Shown: positions 51,227 to 59,278 of the stretch, one piece after another
Numbering within the stretch: the stretch's first letter is position 1
Layout of the letters: every line of letters starts with the position of its first letter
The notes under the pieces: model-generated
The model's database searches: none
Told to the model about the DNA's origin: nothing
Seen by the model: the letters and a program-made list of their open reading frames with translations, nothing else
Assembly (NCBI RefSeq): GCF_001514115.1
Contig: NZ_KQ948451.1
Span: 1,191,898-1,255,897 of the forward strand
Source of the DNA: Streptomyces olivochromogenes
GTDB taxonomy: Bacteria > Actinomycetota > Actinomycetes > Streptomycetales > Streptomycetaceae
Direction: 5' to 3'
Length of the DNA stretch: 64,000 nucleotides
Translations under genes and position numbers: made by a program

Positions 51227-51889
51227 ATGCGGCACACGATCCTGGTCGTCGAGGACGACCACGCCCTGCGTGACGTCCTGCTGCGCGGGCTGCGCGACGA
51301 GGGCTTCGACACCGTGCCCGCCCCGGACGGGGCGACCGCGCTGCGGCTGGCCGGGGACGACATCGACGCGGCCGTGCTGGACGTCGGGCTGCCCGACGCG
51401 GACGGGCGGGACGTGTGCCAGGCGATCAGAGCCAATGGCTTCCTCTCGCCCGTCATCTTCCTGACCGCCCATCACCACCTCACGGACCGGCTGGCGGGCT
51501 TCTCGGCCGGCGGCGACGACTATCTGCCCAAGCCGTTCCACCTGACGGAGCTGGCCGCCCGGCTGCGGGCGGCGCTCAAGCGCAGCGGACCGCTCCCGGC
51601 CACCACCGCCGGGGACCTGGTCCTGGACCCGGTCGGGCACAGCCTCACCGTCCGGAGCACCCGGGTCGACCTCACCCCGACGGAGTTCCGGCTGCTGGCG
51701 GTGCTGATGGCGGGGGCCGGGGACATCGTCCGCAGGCGGGAGCTGGTCAGGGCCGGCTGGCCGGAAGGCGCCCAGGTCAGCGACAACACGCTGGACCAGT
51801 ATCTGACCCGGCTGCGCCGCAAGCTCCGGGACGGCGGCAGCGCGCTGACCATCACCACGGCGCGCGGCATCGGCCACCGGCTGTCATGA
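51227..51889 (+). CDS. OmpR/PhoB-family response regulator
   Basis: A 220-residue regulator. The receiver has the acidic pair 'VVEDD', phospho-acceptor Asp in 'AAVLDVGLPDADGRD' (about residue 53), Thr in 'VIFLTAHH' and Lys in 'GGDDYLPKPFHLTEL'. The winged-helix output ('VDLTPTEFRLLAVLMAGAG', 'VSDNTLDQYLTRLRRKL') is of OmpR type. GGAGG lies 5 bases before the ATG. Its stop overlaps the kinase gene start. Confidence 0.95.
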   Translation: MRHTILVVEDDHALRDVLLRGLRDEGFDTVPAPDGATALRLAGDDIDAAVLDVGLPDADGRDVCQAIRANGFLSPVIFLTAHHHLTDRLAGFSAGGDDYLPKPFHLTELAARLRAALKRSGPLPATTAGDLVLDPVGHSLTVRSTRVDLTPTEFRLLAVLMAGAGDIVRRRELVRAGWPEGAQVSDNTLDQYLTRLRRKLRDGGSALTITTARGIGHRLS

Positions 51890-53247
51890 GGGCGTTCGCC
51901 TCACGATGGTGGCCGCGCACCCTGCGAGGCAGGCTCTCCCTGGTCGCGCTCACCACGGCGACGATCCTGATGGTGATCCTCACGGTCGCCTTCAACACGG
52001 TCGTACGCCGTCACCTTCAGCACCAGGCGGACGACGAGCTGCGCACCCGGGCCGCCGCCGTCGCCGCGACCGTCGTCACCGACGGCTCCCGGGTGCGGGT
52101 CCTGGAGACTCCGGGCGAGGAGCTCCTCGACACGAACGTGTGGATCTACTCGGGCGGCCGGCTGCTCGAGAAGCCCCCGTCCGCCACCGCCACCAGCCCG
52201 TTGACCCGCGCCGCCGGCCGGATCGTGGCGCGCGGCGCCAGTCACTGCGTCACCGTGCACAGTCACGACGAGGTACGGCTGTGCTCGCGCCCGGTGCCCG
52301 GTGGCAAGGGCTCCGCCGTCGTCGTCACCGCACTCGACCTCTCCCCGTACCGCGGCTCGGCCGACACGATGCTCTTCGCGTCCCTCGCCCTCGACGCCGC
52401 GATGCTCGCCTGCACCTACGCACTGACGCGGCTGGCGGTGGGCCGCGCCCTGCGTCCCGTGCGTTCGATGACCGAGCACGCCACCCAGTGGAGCGCGATA
52501 GCCTCCCAGGAGCGCTTCGGCGCCGTGACCCGTCCCACCGAACTCGCCCAGCTCGGCGGTTCGCTGGACGCCCTCCTCGACCGCATCCGCGCGCTGCTGC
52601 GGCACGAGCAGCAGCTCACCCGGGAGCTGTCGCACGAGCTGCGCAACCCGCTCGCCCGGATCATCGCCGAGCTCGACTGGTGGGGAGCCCGCCCCCGCTC
52701 CGACGCCGACACCAGGACCACGCACGCGGCGATCGCCGACGCGGCCCAGTCCATGCGCACGATCTGCGACACCCTGCTCGACGAGGCCCGCGACAGCGCG
52801 GCCACCGCGCCCGGCACGGCCGACGTGCTGCCTGTGCTGCACCGCCTGGTGGACCGCCTCGGGCCCACGAAGGTGGGCGTCGAGGTCGTCGTCACCGCCT
52901 GCGACGCGCGGTTGTCGGCCGGGGTGCCGGACGCCCTTCTGGAGCGCATCGTCAGCCCGCTGCTCGACAACGCCCTACGGCACGCGCGCACCCGGGTCGA
53001 GATCCTGGCCCGCGCCCGGCCCGGCGGCGTACGCGTCGAGGTGGGGGACGACGGTCCCGGCGTACCGGCGTCGTTCGCGGCGCAGCTCTTCCAGCCCGGC
53101 CGGCGCGCCGATCCCGAGGACGGACACGGCGGAGCGGGCCTCGGGCTGCCGCTGGCGCGACGCCTGGCCCGCTCCGCCGGCGGCGAGGTGGACCACGAAC
53201 GGCGCACCTCCGGCGCGACGTTCGTGGTCACGCTTCCCGCGGGTTGA
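51886..53247 (+). CDS. Sensor histidine kinase
   Basis: A 453-residue membrane kinase. Two helices (about 15-35 and 165-185) border an extracytoplasmic domain with two cysteines ('GASHCVTVHSHDEVRLCSRP'). HAMP-like 'RALRPVRSMTEHATQWSAIA' follows. The H-box is 'RELSHELRNPLARIIAELDW', and the ATPase has 'PLLDNALRHA', 'VEVGDDGPGVP' and 'GGAGLGLPLARRLARSAGG'. It overlaps the response regulator by 4 bases, so they are partners. The adjacent COG4705-type gene ends 57 bp downstream on the other strand. Confidence 0.95.
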   Translation: MRAFASRWWPRTLRGRLSLVALTTATILMVILTVAFNTVVRRHLQHQADDELRTRAAAVAATVVTDGSRVRVLETPGEELLDTNVWIYSGGRLLEKPPSATATSPLTRAAGRIVARGASHCVTVHSHDEVRLCSRPVPGGKGSAVVVTALDLSPYRGSADTMLFASLALDAAMLACTYALTRLAVGRALRPVRSMTEHATQWSAIASQERFGAVTRPTELAQLGGSLDALLDRIRALLRHEQQLTRELSHELRNPLARIIAELDWWGARPRSDADTRTTHAAIADAAQSMRTICDTLLDEARDSAATAPGTADVLPVLHRLVDRLGPTKVGVEVVVTACDARLSAGVPDALLERIVSPLLDNALRHARTRVEILARARPGGVRVEVGDDGPGVPASFAAQLFQPGRRADPEDGHGGAGLGLPLARRLARSAGGEVDHERRTSGATFVVTLPAG

Positions 53248-53304
53248 GCACGTCATCCCGCCTGAAGACCTGCTCGCGGCCCCTGCTGGAGGCTGAACTC
53301 CCGC

Positions 53305-54132
53305 TTACTGGAGGCTGAGTTCCCGCTCGGACTCGGTGACGTCCTTGCGAGTCATCGACAGGTACACCACCAGAGCGAGGATGACCGCGAGGAACAGCAC
53401 GCTGGTGATCGTGGTGCCCAGGCCCAGGCCGCCGTCGCCGGTCGGCTGCGAGAGGTAGTCGCCCATGGAGGCGCCCAGCGGGCGGGTCAGGATGTACGCG
53501 ATCCAGAAGCTCAGCACGGCGTTCAGGCCGAGCGCGAAGTGCGCGACCGCCACCGCGGCGATGGCAAGGCCGAACAGGATCGCGGACACCCAGTATCCAA
53601 GGGCCATCTTCTCCGCGACGAGGTCACCGGCCGCGGTGCCCAGCGCGAAGGTGAACAGCACGGCCAGCCAGTAGTAGGCCTCGCGGGACACCGTGTCGAT
53701 GCTGTGGATGGACAGCGTTCCCTCGCGGCGGTACCAGATGGCGAAGACGACGGCGAGGGCGACGGCGAACACGGTCGTGCAGGTCGTCAGCGACACGCCC
53801 AGATTGTCGGTGAGGTTGTCGCTGATCAGCGTGCCGACGACGCTGATCAGGGCCACGGCGAACCAGTACACGCCGGGCCGGTAGGCCTTCGTGCGGAACT
53901 GGACGACGAGGACCCCGGCCAGCAGCGCGCTCATCAGCAGCGACACGCCGGTCAGGCCCATGCCCAGGTTCGAGTTCAGGAAGTCCGCCGCGGTCTCGCC
54001 GACCGTGGTGCACAGCACCTTGATGATCCAGAAGTACGCGGTGACCTCGGGAACCTTGTTCCAGCGGAGGCGGTGGCCGGGGGCCGCCCCACTGCGGACA
54101 TAAGCCCCGGGCGTCTCAGAAGTCTCAGTCAT
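53305..54132 (-). CDS. COG4705-type four-repeat integral membrane protein (paralogue 1)
   Basis: A 275-residue membrane protein with about eight helices. Four internal repeats each hold a glycine-acidic motif in a helix: 'CTTVGETAADFL', 'VVGTLISDNLTD', 'ALGTAAGDLVAE' and 'PLGASMGDYLSQ'. Conserved Glu/Asp at matching helix positions suggest a transport path for a cation, by inference. The family is an uncharacterised 'membrane-anchored protein'. A closely related gene is at 58210-59061. ATG 54132 is the family-like start ('ETSETPGAYVRS'). Confidence 0.85.
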   Translation of the reverse strand: MTETSETPGAYVRSGAAPGHRLRWNKVPEVTAYFWIIKVLCTTVGETAADFLNSNLGMGLTGVSLLMSALLAGVLVVQFRTKAYRPGVYWFAVALISVVGTLISDNLTDNLGVSLTTCTTVFAVALAVVFAIWYRREGTLSIHSIDTVSREAYYWLAVLFTFALGTAAGDLVAEKMALGYWVSAILFGLAIAAVAVAHFALGLNAVLSFWIAYILTRPLGASMGDYLSQPTGDGGLGLGTTITSVLFLAVILALVVYLSMTRKDVTESERELSLQ

Positions 54133-54218
54133 GAGGCCGACCCTGCCAGCGGGACTCTGAACACATCCTGACCACCGGGTGGCGGGGGCGACGGGGGGAC
54201 GAGCAGCGTGAACGTCGT

Positions 54219-55130
54219 TCAGAGGACCTTGCGGCGGGCCAGTACGGCCAATGCCAGCAGCCCGGGGATCAGGGGCAGCCACACCGTCAGCAGCCGGTAG
54301 CCGAGGACCACCGACGCCGCCGCGCTGCCCGGCGCTCCGGCCAGCGTGAGGGCCACGGCGAGCGCCGCGTCCAGGGAACCGATCCCACCGGGCGTGGGCA
54401 GGAGTACGGCGGCGCTGCTCGCGGCGAGATAGGCCAGCGCCACCTGGGCCGGGGGCCGCGGCAGTTCGAGGGCCTGGGCCACCGCGACGACCACGGTGGC
54501 GTGCAGCGCGGCGAAGGCCAGCGAGCCGCCCCACAGCGCGGCCGCACGCGCCGGGACCTCGTGCACGGCGCGGACGTCCGCCAGCACGGCCCGCAGCGCG
54601 CGTCGCAACGGTCCGCGCAGCAGTACGGCGACGGTGACCGCCACCGTGAGCACGATCGCGACCGCCGTCGCCGACATGTGCGGCACGCGGAGCAGGCCGG
54701 GGCAGGCCAGCGCGAGTACGGCGATCAGGAGACCGCGTGAGACGGCCCCGGCGGTGGCCTTCACACCGAGCGCGGTCGCCGACCGGACGACCGGCAGACC
54801 GCACCGGGTCAGGAAGCGGAGGTTGACCGCGCCCGCGCCGAGGCCCGCGGGCAGCACGTGGTTGGCGGCGGAGGCCGCGAACTGGACGGCCACCAGCTGC
54901 CGGGCGGGCAACGGCCGGGTCACCGCCCCTTGTTGGGCGAGAGCCGAACACACCCAGGTCGCCGCGGTGGCGACGGCAGCCACGAGGAGCCAGCCGCGGT
55001 CGGCGACGGCCAGCCGGCCGGCGCCGGTCTCGATCACGGGCCAGTGGCGCCGGCCGAGACAGACCGCGCCCACCACCACGGCGAGGGTCACCACGGCGTG
55101 CAGGGAGACCCGCCTACTGACGGTTGTCAC
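54219..55130 (-). CDS. YbhN/LPG-synthase-like (UPF0104) membrane protein
   Basis: A 303-residue membrane protein with about eight helices. 'VAVQFAASAANHVLPAGLGAGAVNLRFL' and 'LPTPGGIGSLDAALAVALTLAG' are the two characteristic half-helix motifs of the lysylphosphatidylglycerol synthase transmembrane/UPF0104 family. No aminoacyl-transferase domain is attached. The start is GTG 55130. The GT-C glycosyltransferase lies 39 bp upstream in the same direction, so a role in a lipid-linked envelope polymer is plausible. Confidence 0.85.
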   Translation of the reverse strand: MTTVSRRVSLHAVVTLAVVVGAVCLGRRHWPVIETGAGRLAVADRGWLLVAAVATAATWVCSALAQQGAVTRPLPARQLVAVQFAASAANHVLPAGLGAGAVNLRFLTRCGLPVVRSATALGVKATAGAVSRGLLIAVLALACPGLLRVPHMSATAVAIVLTVAVTVAVLLRGPLRRALRAVLADVRAVHEVPARAAALWGGSLAFAALHATVVVAVAQALELPRPPAQVALAYLAASSAAVLLPTPGGIGSLDAALAVALTLAGAPGSAAASVVLGYRLLTVWLPLIPGLLALAVLARRKVL

Positions 55131-55169
55131 GGCTGTCGTCGGCGCCGGGCGGAAGGAAGGGCATGTCGC

Positions 55170-56666
55170 TCAGCCTGCCTGGGCGGCGGGGGCGACGTAC
55201 AGCATCAGCCGGCCGACGCGGTGCGCTTCCCACGTGCGGGCGTACGTGGGTGGCTTTTGGCCCGGTGTGGTCAGTACGCCGACCGGGAGCCGCTGTCCGG
55301 CCCGCACGATGGCGTCGACGGTGGTGTTGGCGTTGTGGCCGACGGTGTCGACGGAGGAGCACCCGGTGTAGAAGGCGATCGGGACGTCCTCGTAGCCGGT
55401 CAGCATGCAGGGCGGCTTCACCCCCAGCCGGTGCAGCTGCGTCGCGGTGTCGGCCCAGTCCTCGTGGGAGACGGTAGTGCCATGAACGGTGTGCTGCAGC
55501 ACCGCGAACTGCACCGCGAGATGCCCGGCCAGGCCGAGCGCCACCAGGGTGGCGGCCACCGGTCGCCTTCCGCCGCCGGGCGCGGTCACCAGGTGGATCA
55601 GGGCGTCGGCGGCCGGGATGGCCAGCAGGATGTACACGGGCAGCAGGAAGCGCGGCGCCGCGTATCCGATCATGAAGAGGTACGGGAAGCCCACCAGCGC
55701 GGCGCAGGCCAGGGGCAGCAGGCTGTTCACCCCGCGCCGGGCCTTGACGGCGATCACCGCTCCGAGGACGGCCACGACGGGCAGCGCGAACCACCACAGC
55801 ATCACCGGCGGGGCGGGCATCGCCCCGGTGCAGGGACGGCACAGGACGCGCCCGCCGAGGCTGCGCATCTGGTCGCCGAAGGCTATGTTCCAGCCCAGGC
55901 CGCCCTGGATCTTGGACCCGTCGGAGAGCCGCTGGGCCAGGCCGCCGTAGCTGACATACGCCTCGACGACCCACTCGCCCGCGCCCGCGACCAGGCCCGC
56001 GACGAGCACCACCAGCAGCCTCGGGCGCCGCCAGCGGCGTACGCACACGACGAGGAAGAACAGGGGCAGGGTCACGTAGACCGCGTCAGTGGGCCGCATC
56101 CACGCCATCAGCGCGGCGCTCAGGCCCACACCCCACAGCGCCGCCCGGTCCAAGCGGTCGGCCTGGGCGCGCTGGAAGCAGCCGACGCAGGCCAGGGCGC
56201 CGATCGCGACCCAGTAGTTGGGCATGGCCTGCGGGCCGTAGAAGAGGGTCACCCAGAGCGTGGCGAACAGGGCGCCCGCCGCCGCCAGTACCCGCGTCGG
56301 GAACAGTCCGCGCCAGGCGCGCAGCGCCACGAACAGGCCGAGTCCGGAGAGCACCGCGAGATAGACGCGCAGCAGGGCGGTGGACGAGGACCAGGACGCG
56401 ATCGGTGCCACCAGCAGCGACACTCCGCGGGCGCGCGGGGCGCTGAAGAAGGCGGCGGGGGAGTGTGAGCCGACCTGGCTGACGTAGACGGTCTCGTCCC
56501 AGCCGAGCCCCATGCCCGGCCGTACGAGGATCAGTTGGGCCAGGGTGAAGGCGCCCGCGACCAGGGCCAGCCACTGCTGGCCGTGCGGCCGTCTGAAGAC
56601 GCGTCCCGTCGGGGGCGGACTACGGCGATCAGCGCCGACAAACGGACGGTTCACAGTCTTGGCCAT
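55170..56666 (-). CDS. GT-C (family 39-like) membrane glycosyltransferase
   Basis: A 498-residue multi-helix membrane protein. The first extracytoplasmic loop contains 'GLGWDETVYVSQVGSH', the Asp-Glu motif of GT-C enzymes that use polyprenyl-phosphate sugars, and 'APRFLLPVYILLAIPAADAL' lies in the last helices. A C-terminal ~90-residue soluble part has Cys pairs ('KPPCMLTGYEDVPIAFYTGC'). Two BlaI-type palindromes cover its promoter, and the divergent blaI gene has the same site, so it is probably the main target of that repressor. Confidence 0.82.
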   Translation of the reverse strand: MAKTVNRPFVGADRRSPPPTGRVFRRPHGQQWLALVAGAFTLAQLILVRPGMGLGWDETVYVSQVGSHSPAAFFSAPRARGVSLLVAPIASWSSSTALLRVYLAVLSGLGLFVALRAWRGLFPTRVLAAAGALFATLWVTLFYGPQAMPNYWVAIGALACVGCFQRAQADRLDRAALWGVGLSAALMAWMRPTDAVYVTLPLFFLVVCVRRWRRPRLLVVLVAGLVAGAGEWVVEAYVSYGGLAQRLSDGSKIQGGLGWNIAFGDQMRSLGGRVLCRPCTGAMPAPPVMLWWFALPVVAVLGAVIAVKARRGVNSLLPLACAALVGFPYLFMIGYAAPRFLLPVYILLAIPAADALIHLVTAPGGGRRPVAATLVALGLAGHLAVQFAVLQHTVHGTTVSHEDWADTATQLHRLGVKPPCMLTGYEDVPIAFYTGCSSVDTVGHNANTTVDAIVRAGQRLPVGVLTTPGQKPPTYARTWEAHRVGRLMLYVAPAAQAG

Positions 56667-56679
56667 TATCCACCCTTCA

Positions 56680-56722
56680 CCCTACATTCTGTAGGGTCCT
56701 TCACCCTACAAGACGTAGAGTG
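56680..56722. promoter_or_regulatory. Twin BlaI-type operators before the glycosyltransferase
   Basis: CCCTACATTCTGTAGGG (56680-56696, perfect 6-bp arms) and CACCCTACAAGACGTAGAGTG (56702-56722). They start 14 bp upstream of the glycosyltransferase ATG. Confidence 0.7.
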
Positions 56723-56858
56723 AAGGGGGAAGTTGAGCAAAACACAGTCAAATTACCGTGGAACAAGCGGGGACGCAGGGGATGTCGGGGATGCCGCCCG
56801 GGGCCCACCCTCATACCCCCCGCTGAGCGCATTCGTACGCCCTCACCACCCCCCGTAC

Positions 56859-56875
56859 CCCTACGCGCTGTAAGG
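56859..56875. promoter_or_regulatory. BlaI-type operator before blaI
   Basis: CCCTACGCGCTGTAAGG, the same CCCTAC-N5-GTARGG pattern as upstream of the glycosyltransferase, 8 bp before the blaI start. It indicates autoregulation. Confidence 0.6.
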
Positions 56876-56883
56876 TGACGGAC

Positions 56884-57267
56884 ATGGCTCGCACAGGCCC
56901 CCATGGCCGAGCGGAACGACGCAGCGCCGGTGAGCTGGAGAGCGAAGTCCTCGCCGCCCTTTGGGCCACCGACGAGGCCCTCACCCCGGCCGACATCCAG
57001 GGTGAGATCGGCGGCAACCTCGCCTACAACACCGTTCACACCATCCTCAAACGCCTGTACGACAAGGGTCTGGTCCTGCGTGACGTCGACGGCCGGCGGG
57101 GCGCGTACCGGCCCGCCAAGAACGCCGCCGAACTGACCGCCCAAGCCATGCACGAGGCGCTCGACCGGGGACCCGACCCGATCGCGGCCCTCCAGCAGTT
57201 CGTCACCGGCCTGAGCCCCCAGGAGGAAGAGGCCCTGCGGGATCTCCTCAGGGGGAGCGGGACGTGA
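56884..57267 (+). CDS. BlaI/MecI/CopY-family repressor (second copy)
   Basis: A 127-residue winged-helix repressor: 'GELESEVLAALWATDEALTPADIQGEIG', 'AYNTVHTILKRLYDKGLVLRDVDGRRGAYRP' and a C-terminal 'FVTGLSPQEEEALRDLLRG'. ATG 56884 is the first start after the operator. It overlaps the M56 protease gene by 4 bases and is divergent from the glycosyltransferase; all three promoters share one palindrome type, so they form a small regulon. Confidence 0.93.
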   Translation: MARTGPHGRAERRSAGELESEVLAALWATDEALTPADIQGEIGGNLAYNTVHTILKRLYDKGLVLRDVDGRRGAYRPAKNAAELTAQAMHEALDRGPDPIAALQQFVTGLSPQEEEALRDLLRGSGT

Positions 57268-58160
57268 GGGTCGACGTCTACATCCCCCTCATCCTGCCGC
57301 TGCTCCTGACGGCCGTCGCGTCGCAGGTGGGTCTCAAGGTCTCCCCCGCGCTGGCCGCCCGGGTCCTCACCATCGCCGCCGTACTGGCCGCCACCGCCTC
57401 CACCTGGGCGCTGCTCCTGCTCGCCGCCACCCTGGTCAACGAGGCGCCGCACGTGGCCACGGAGGCCGGCGAGGACGGGCGGCGGCTGCCGGACCCGGTC
57501 CCGGTGGCGATCGCCGTCGCCGCGATCATGCTCCTGTGGCTGATCGGCTTCCGGCTCGTTCGCGCCCTGCGCGCCCACTACGCGACCCGCCGCGTCCTTG
57601 AGCGACTGTGCGAGGGACATCCGCCCGACAGCGAACTCATCGTCGCCGCCTCCTCGACGCCGCGGGCCTTCGCGATCCCGGGCACGCCGGGCCGGATCCT
57701 GGTCACGGCCGCCATGCTCGGGGCGCTGGAACCGGCGGAGCGGCGCGTACTGCTGGCCCACGAGCGCGCCCATCTCGCCCACCGCCACTCGGTACTGTCG
57801 ACCGCGGTGACCCTGGCGGCCGCCGCCAACCCGGTGCTCGCACCCGTGCGCACCACCGTCGCCTTCCTGGTGGAGCGCTGGGCCGACGAGGAGGCCGCGC
57901 GGCGCGTCGGGGACCGCCGTACCACCGCCCGCGCCCTCGCCCGGGCCGCCCTTGTCGCCCAACGCGCCCGGCCGGGCTGCGCCCTGAGCTTCTCCGAACA
58001 CGCGGTCACCCGCCGGATCGCCGCCCTGCAGACGGCCCCGCTGCCGAACCTGTGGTCCATCGGCGTGGCCGTCCTCGCCCTCGGCGCCCTGCCCGCGTTC
58101 GGCGCGCTGGACGCCACCGGCGATCTGCTGCGCCTGCTCGGCGAGAGCCTGCCGGGATAG
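57264..58160 (+). CDS. M56-family (BlaR1-like) membrane metallopeptidase (second copy)
   Basis: A 298-residue membrane protease with four hydrophobic helices. The zinc site is 'LLAHERAHLAHRHSV' with the distal 'LVERWADEEAARRVGD'. It starts with a GTG overlapping the blaI stop. It is the presumed signal-activated protease for the adjacent repressor and lacks a beta-lactam sensor domain. Confidence 0.92.
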   Translation: MRVDVYIPLILPLLLTAVASQVGLKVSPALAARVLTIAAVLAATASTWALLLLAATLVNEAPHVATEAGEDGRRLPDPVPVAIAVAAIMLLWLIGFRLVRALRAHYATRRVLERLCEGHPPDSELIVAASSTPRAFAIPGTPGRILVTAAMLGALEPAERRVLLAHERAHLAHRHSVLSTAVTLAAAANPVLAPVRTTVAFLVERWADEEAARRVGDRRTTARALARAALVAQRARPGCALSFSEHAVTRRIAALQTAPLPNLWSIGVAVLALGALPAFGALDATGDLLRLLGESLPG

Positions 58161-58209
58161 GCCTTACGGGGACAGAGCCTGTCTTTCGGTGAGGCCCGGC
58201 TCGCCGGTC

Positions 58210-59061
58210 TCAGGTGGCGAGCGTCCTGCGCTCCCGCAGGTGGGCATAGCCCATGAGAGCGACGAGCACCGCGAACAGCACGGCCGACGAACCCGCCGTA
58301 CCGAGGTCGAGGCCGCCCTTGGCGGTCGGCTTGGTGAGGAAGTCGCCCGCGGTCGCGCCGAGCGGACGGGTGAGGACGAAGGCGATCCAGAACAGCAGCA
58401 CGTTCGGCACCGCGGGGACGCGCATCAGCGCGACGAGGACCGCGAGCAGCCCGGTGACGAGCAGCGCGCCGCCCGCGTAACCGAGCCCGGAGCTGTCCGA
58501 CAGGAAGTCGCCCATCGAGGTGCCGAGGGTGTTCGACACGAGGATCGCCGACCAGAAGAGGGCCTCGGCCCGGAAGGTCACGATGTCGCGGATGACGAAC
58601 GTCATCCCGGTGAACTTCCAGACGGTGAAGATCACGACCAGCAGCGAGATCAGGATCGCGGCGCCCACGGGGTACCCGAGTCCCAGGCCCTGCGGACCCC
58701 AGCCCAGCGAGGTGGCCCCGTCGGAGAGGTACTTGGCGCTGGCGTCACGGTTCATGAAGTCGGACATCGTGGTGCCCGCCATGCTGGTGGAAAGGATCAC
58801 CGTCCAGTAGAAGAAGGGGTTGTAGCGGCGCGACCTGAGCTGCACGACCAGTGTGACCACGAAGATCAGGAACAGCAGGATCGTGGTGAGGAAGTAGCCC
58901 AGTTTGAGGGTCTGCGCGAAGAGGTCACCCGCGGTCTCGCCGAGTGTCGTCGCGGCGATCTTCATGATCCAGAAGGCCAGGGTCACCTCTGGCAGCTTCT
59001 TCATCACGGAGGCGCCGGGGTCGACGGCTTGGGGGTCGGCGACGAGTTCCGTCTTGTCCAA
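58210..59061 (-). CDS. COG4705-type four-repeat integral membrane protein (paralogue 2)
   Basis: A 283-residue protein similar to the one at 53305-54132. The four motifs are 'TTLGETAGDLFA', 'MAGTTMSDFMNR', 'TLGTSMGDFLSD' and 'PLGATAGDFLTK'. A longer loop after the second repeat ('ASAKYLSDGATSLGWG') distinguishes it. The start is TTG 59061, 6 bases after GGAG. Function unknown; the matching acidic residues suggest ion transport. Confidence 0.85.
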   Translation of the reverse strand: MDKTELVADPQAVDPGASVMKKLPEVTLAFWIMKIAATTLGETAGDLFAQTLKLGYFLTTILLFLIFVVTLVVQLRSRRYNPFFYWTVILSTSMAGTTMSDFMNRDASAKYLSDGATSLGWGPQGLGLGYPVGAAILISLLVVIFTVWKFTGMTFVIRDIVTFRAEALFWSAILVSNTLGTSMGDFLSDSSGLGYAGGALLVTGLLAVLVALMRVPAVPNVLLFWIAFVLTRPLGATAGDFLTKPTAKGGLDLGTAGSSAVLFAVLVALMGYAHLRERRTLAT

Positions 59062-59278
59062 CGTTCGCTCCTGGGGGGTGCATCGACGCCCCCCAGGGCC
59101 ACGGCCGAAGGAGGGCGCGTGTCCATTGGCTCAGTTGGCTCAGTGTTGCGCAGGCCTGCGCGCCACGCCGATCAACGTGGCGGTCGCAGCCTGAACGCAT
59201 CCTGAACGCGCGATCAGGCCTCCGGGAGGTCGTCCCGCGTGGGCACCCCTCTCAGGCTCCTGGTTGATCCGTTACGGC

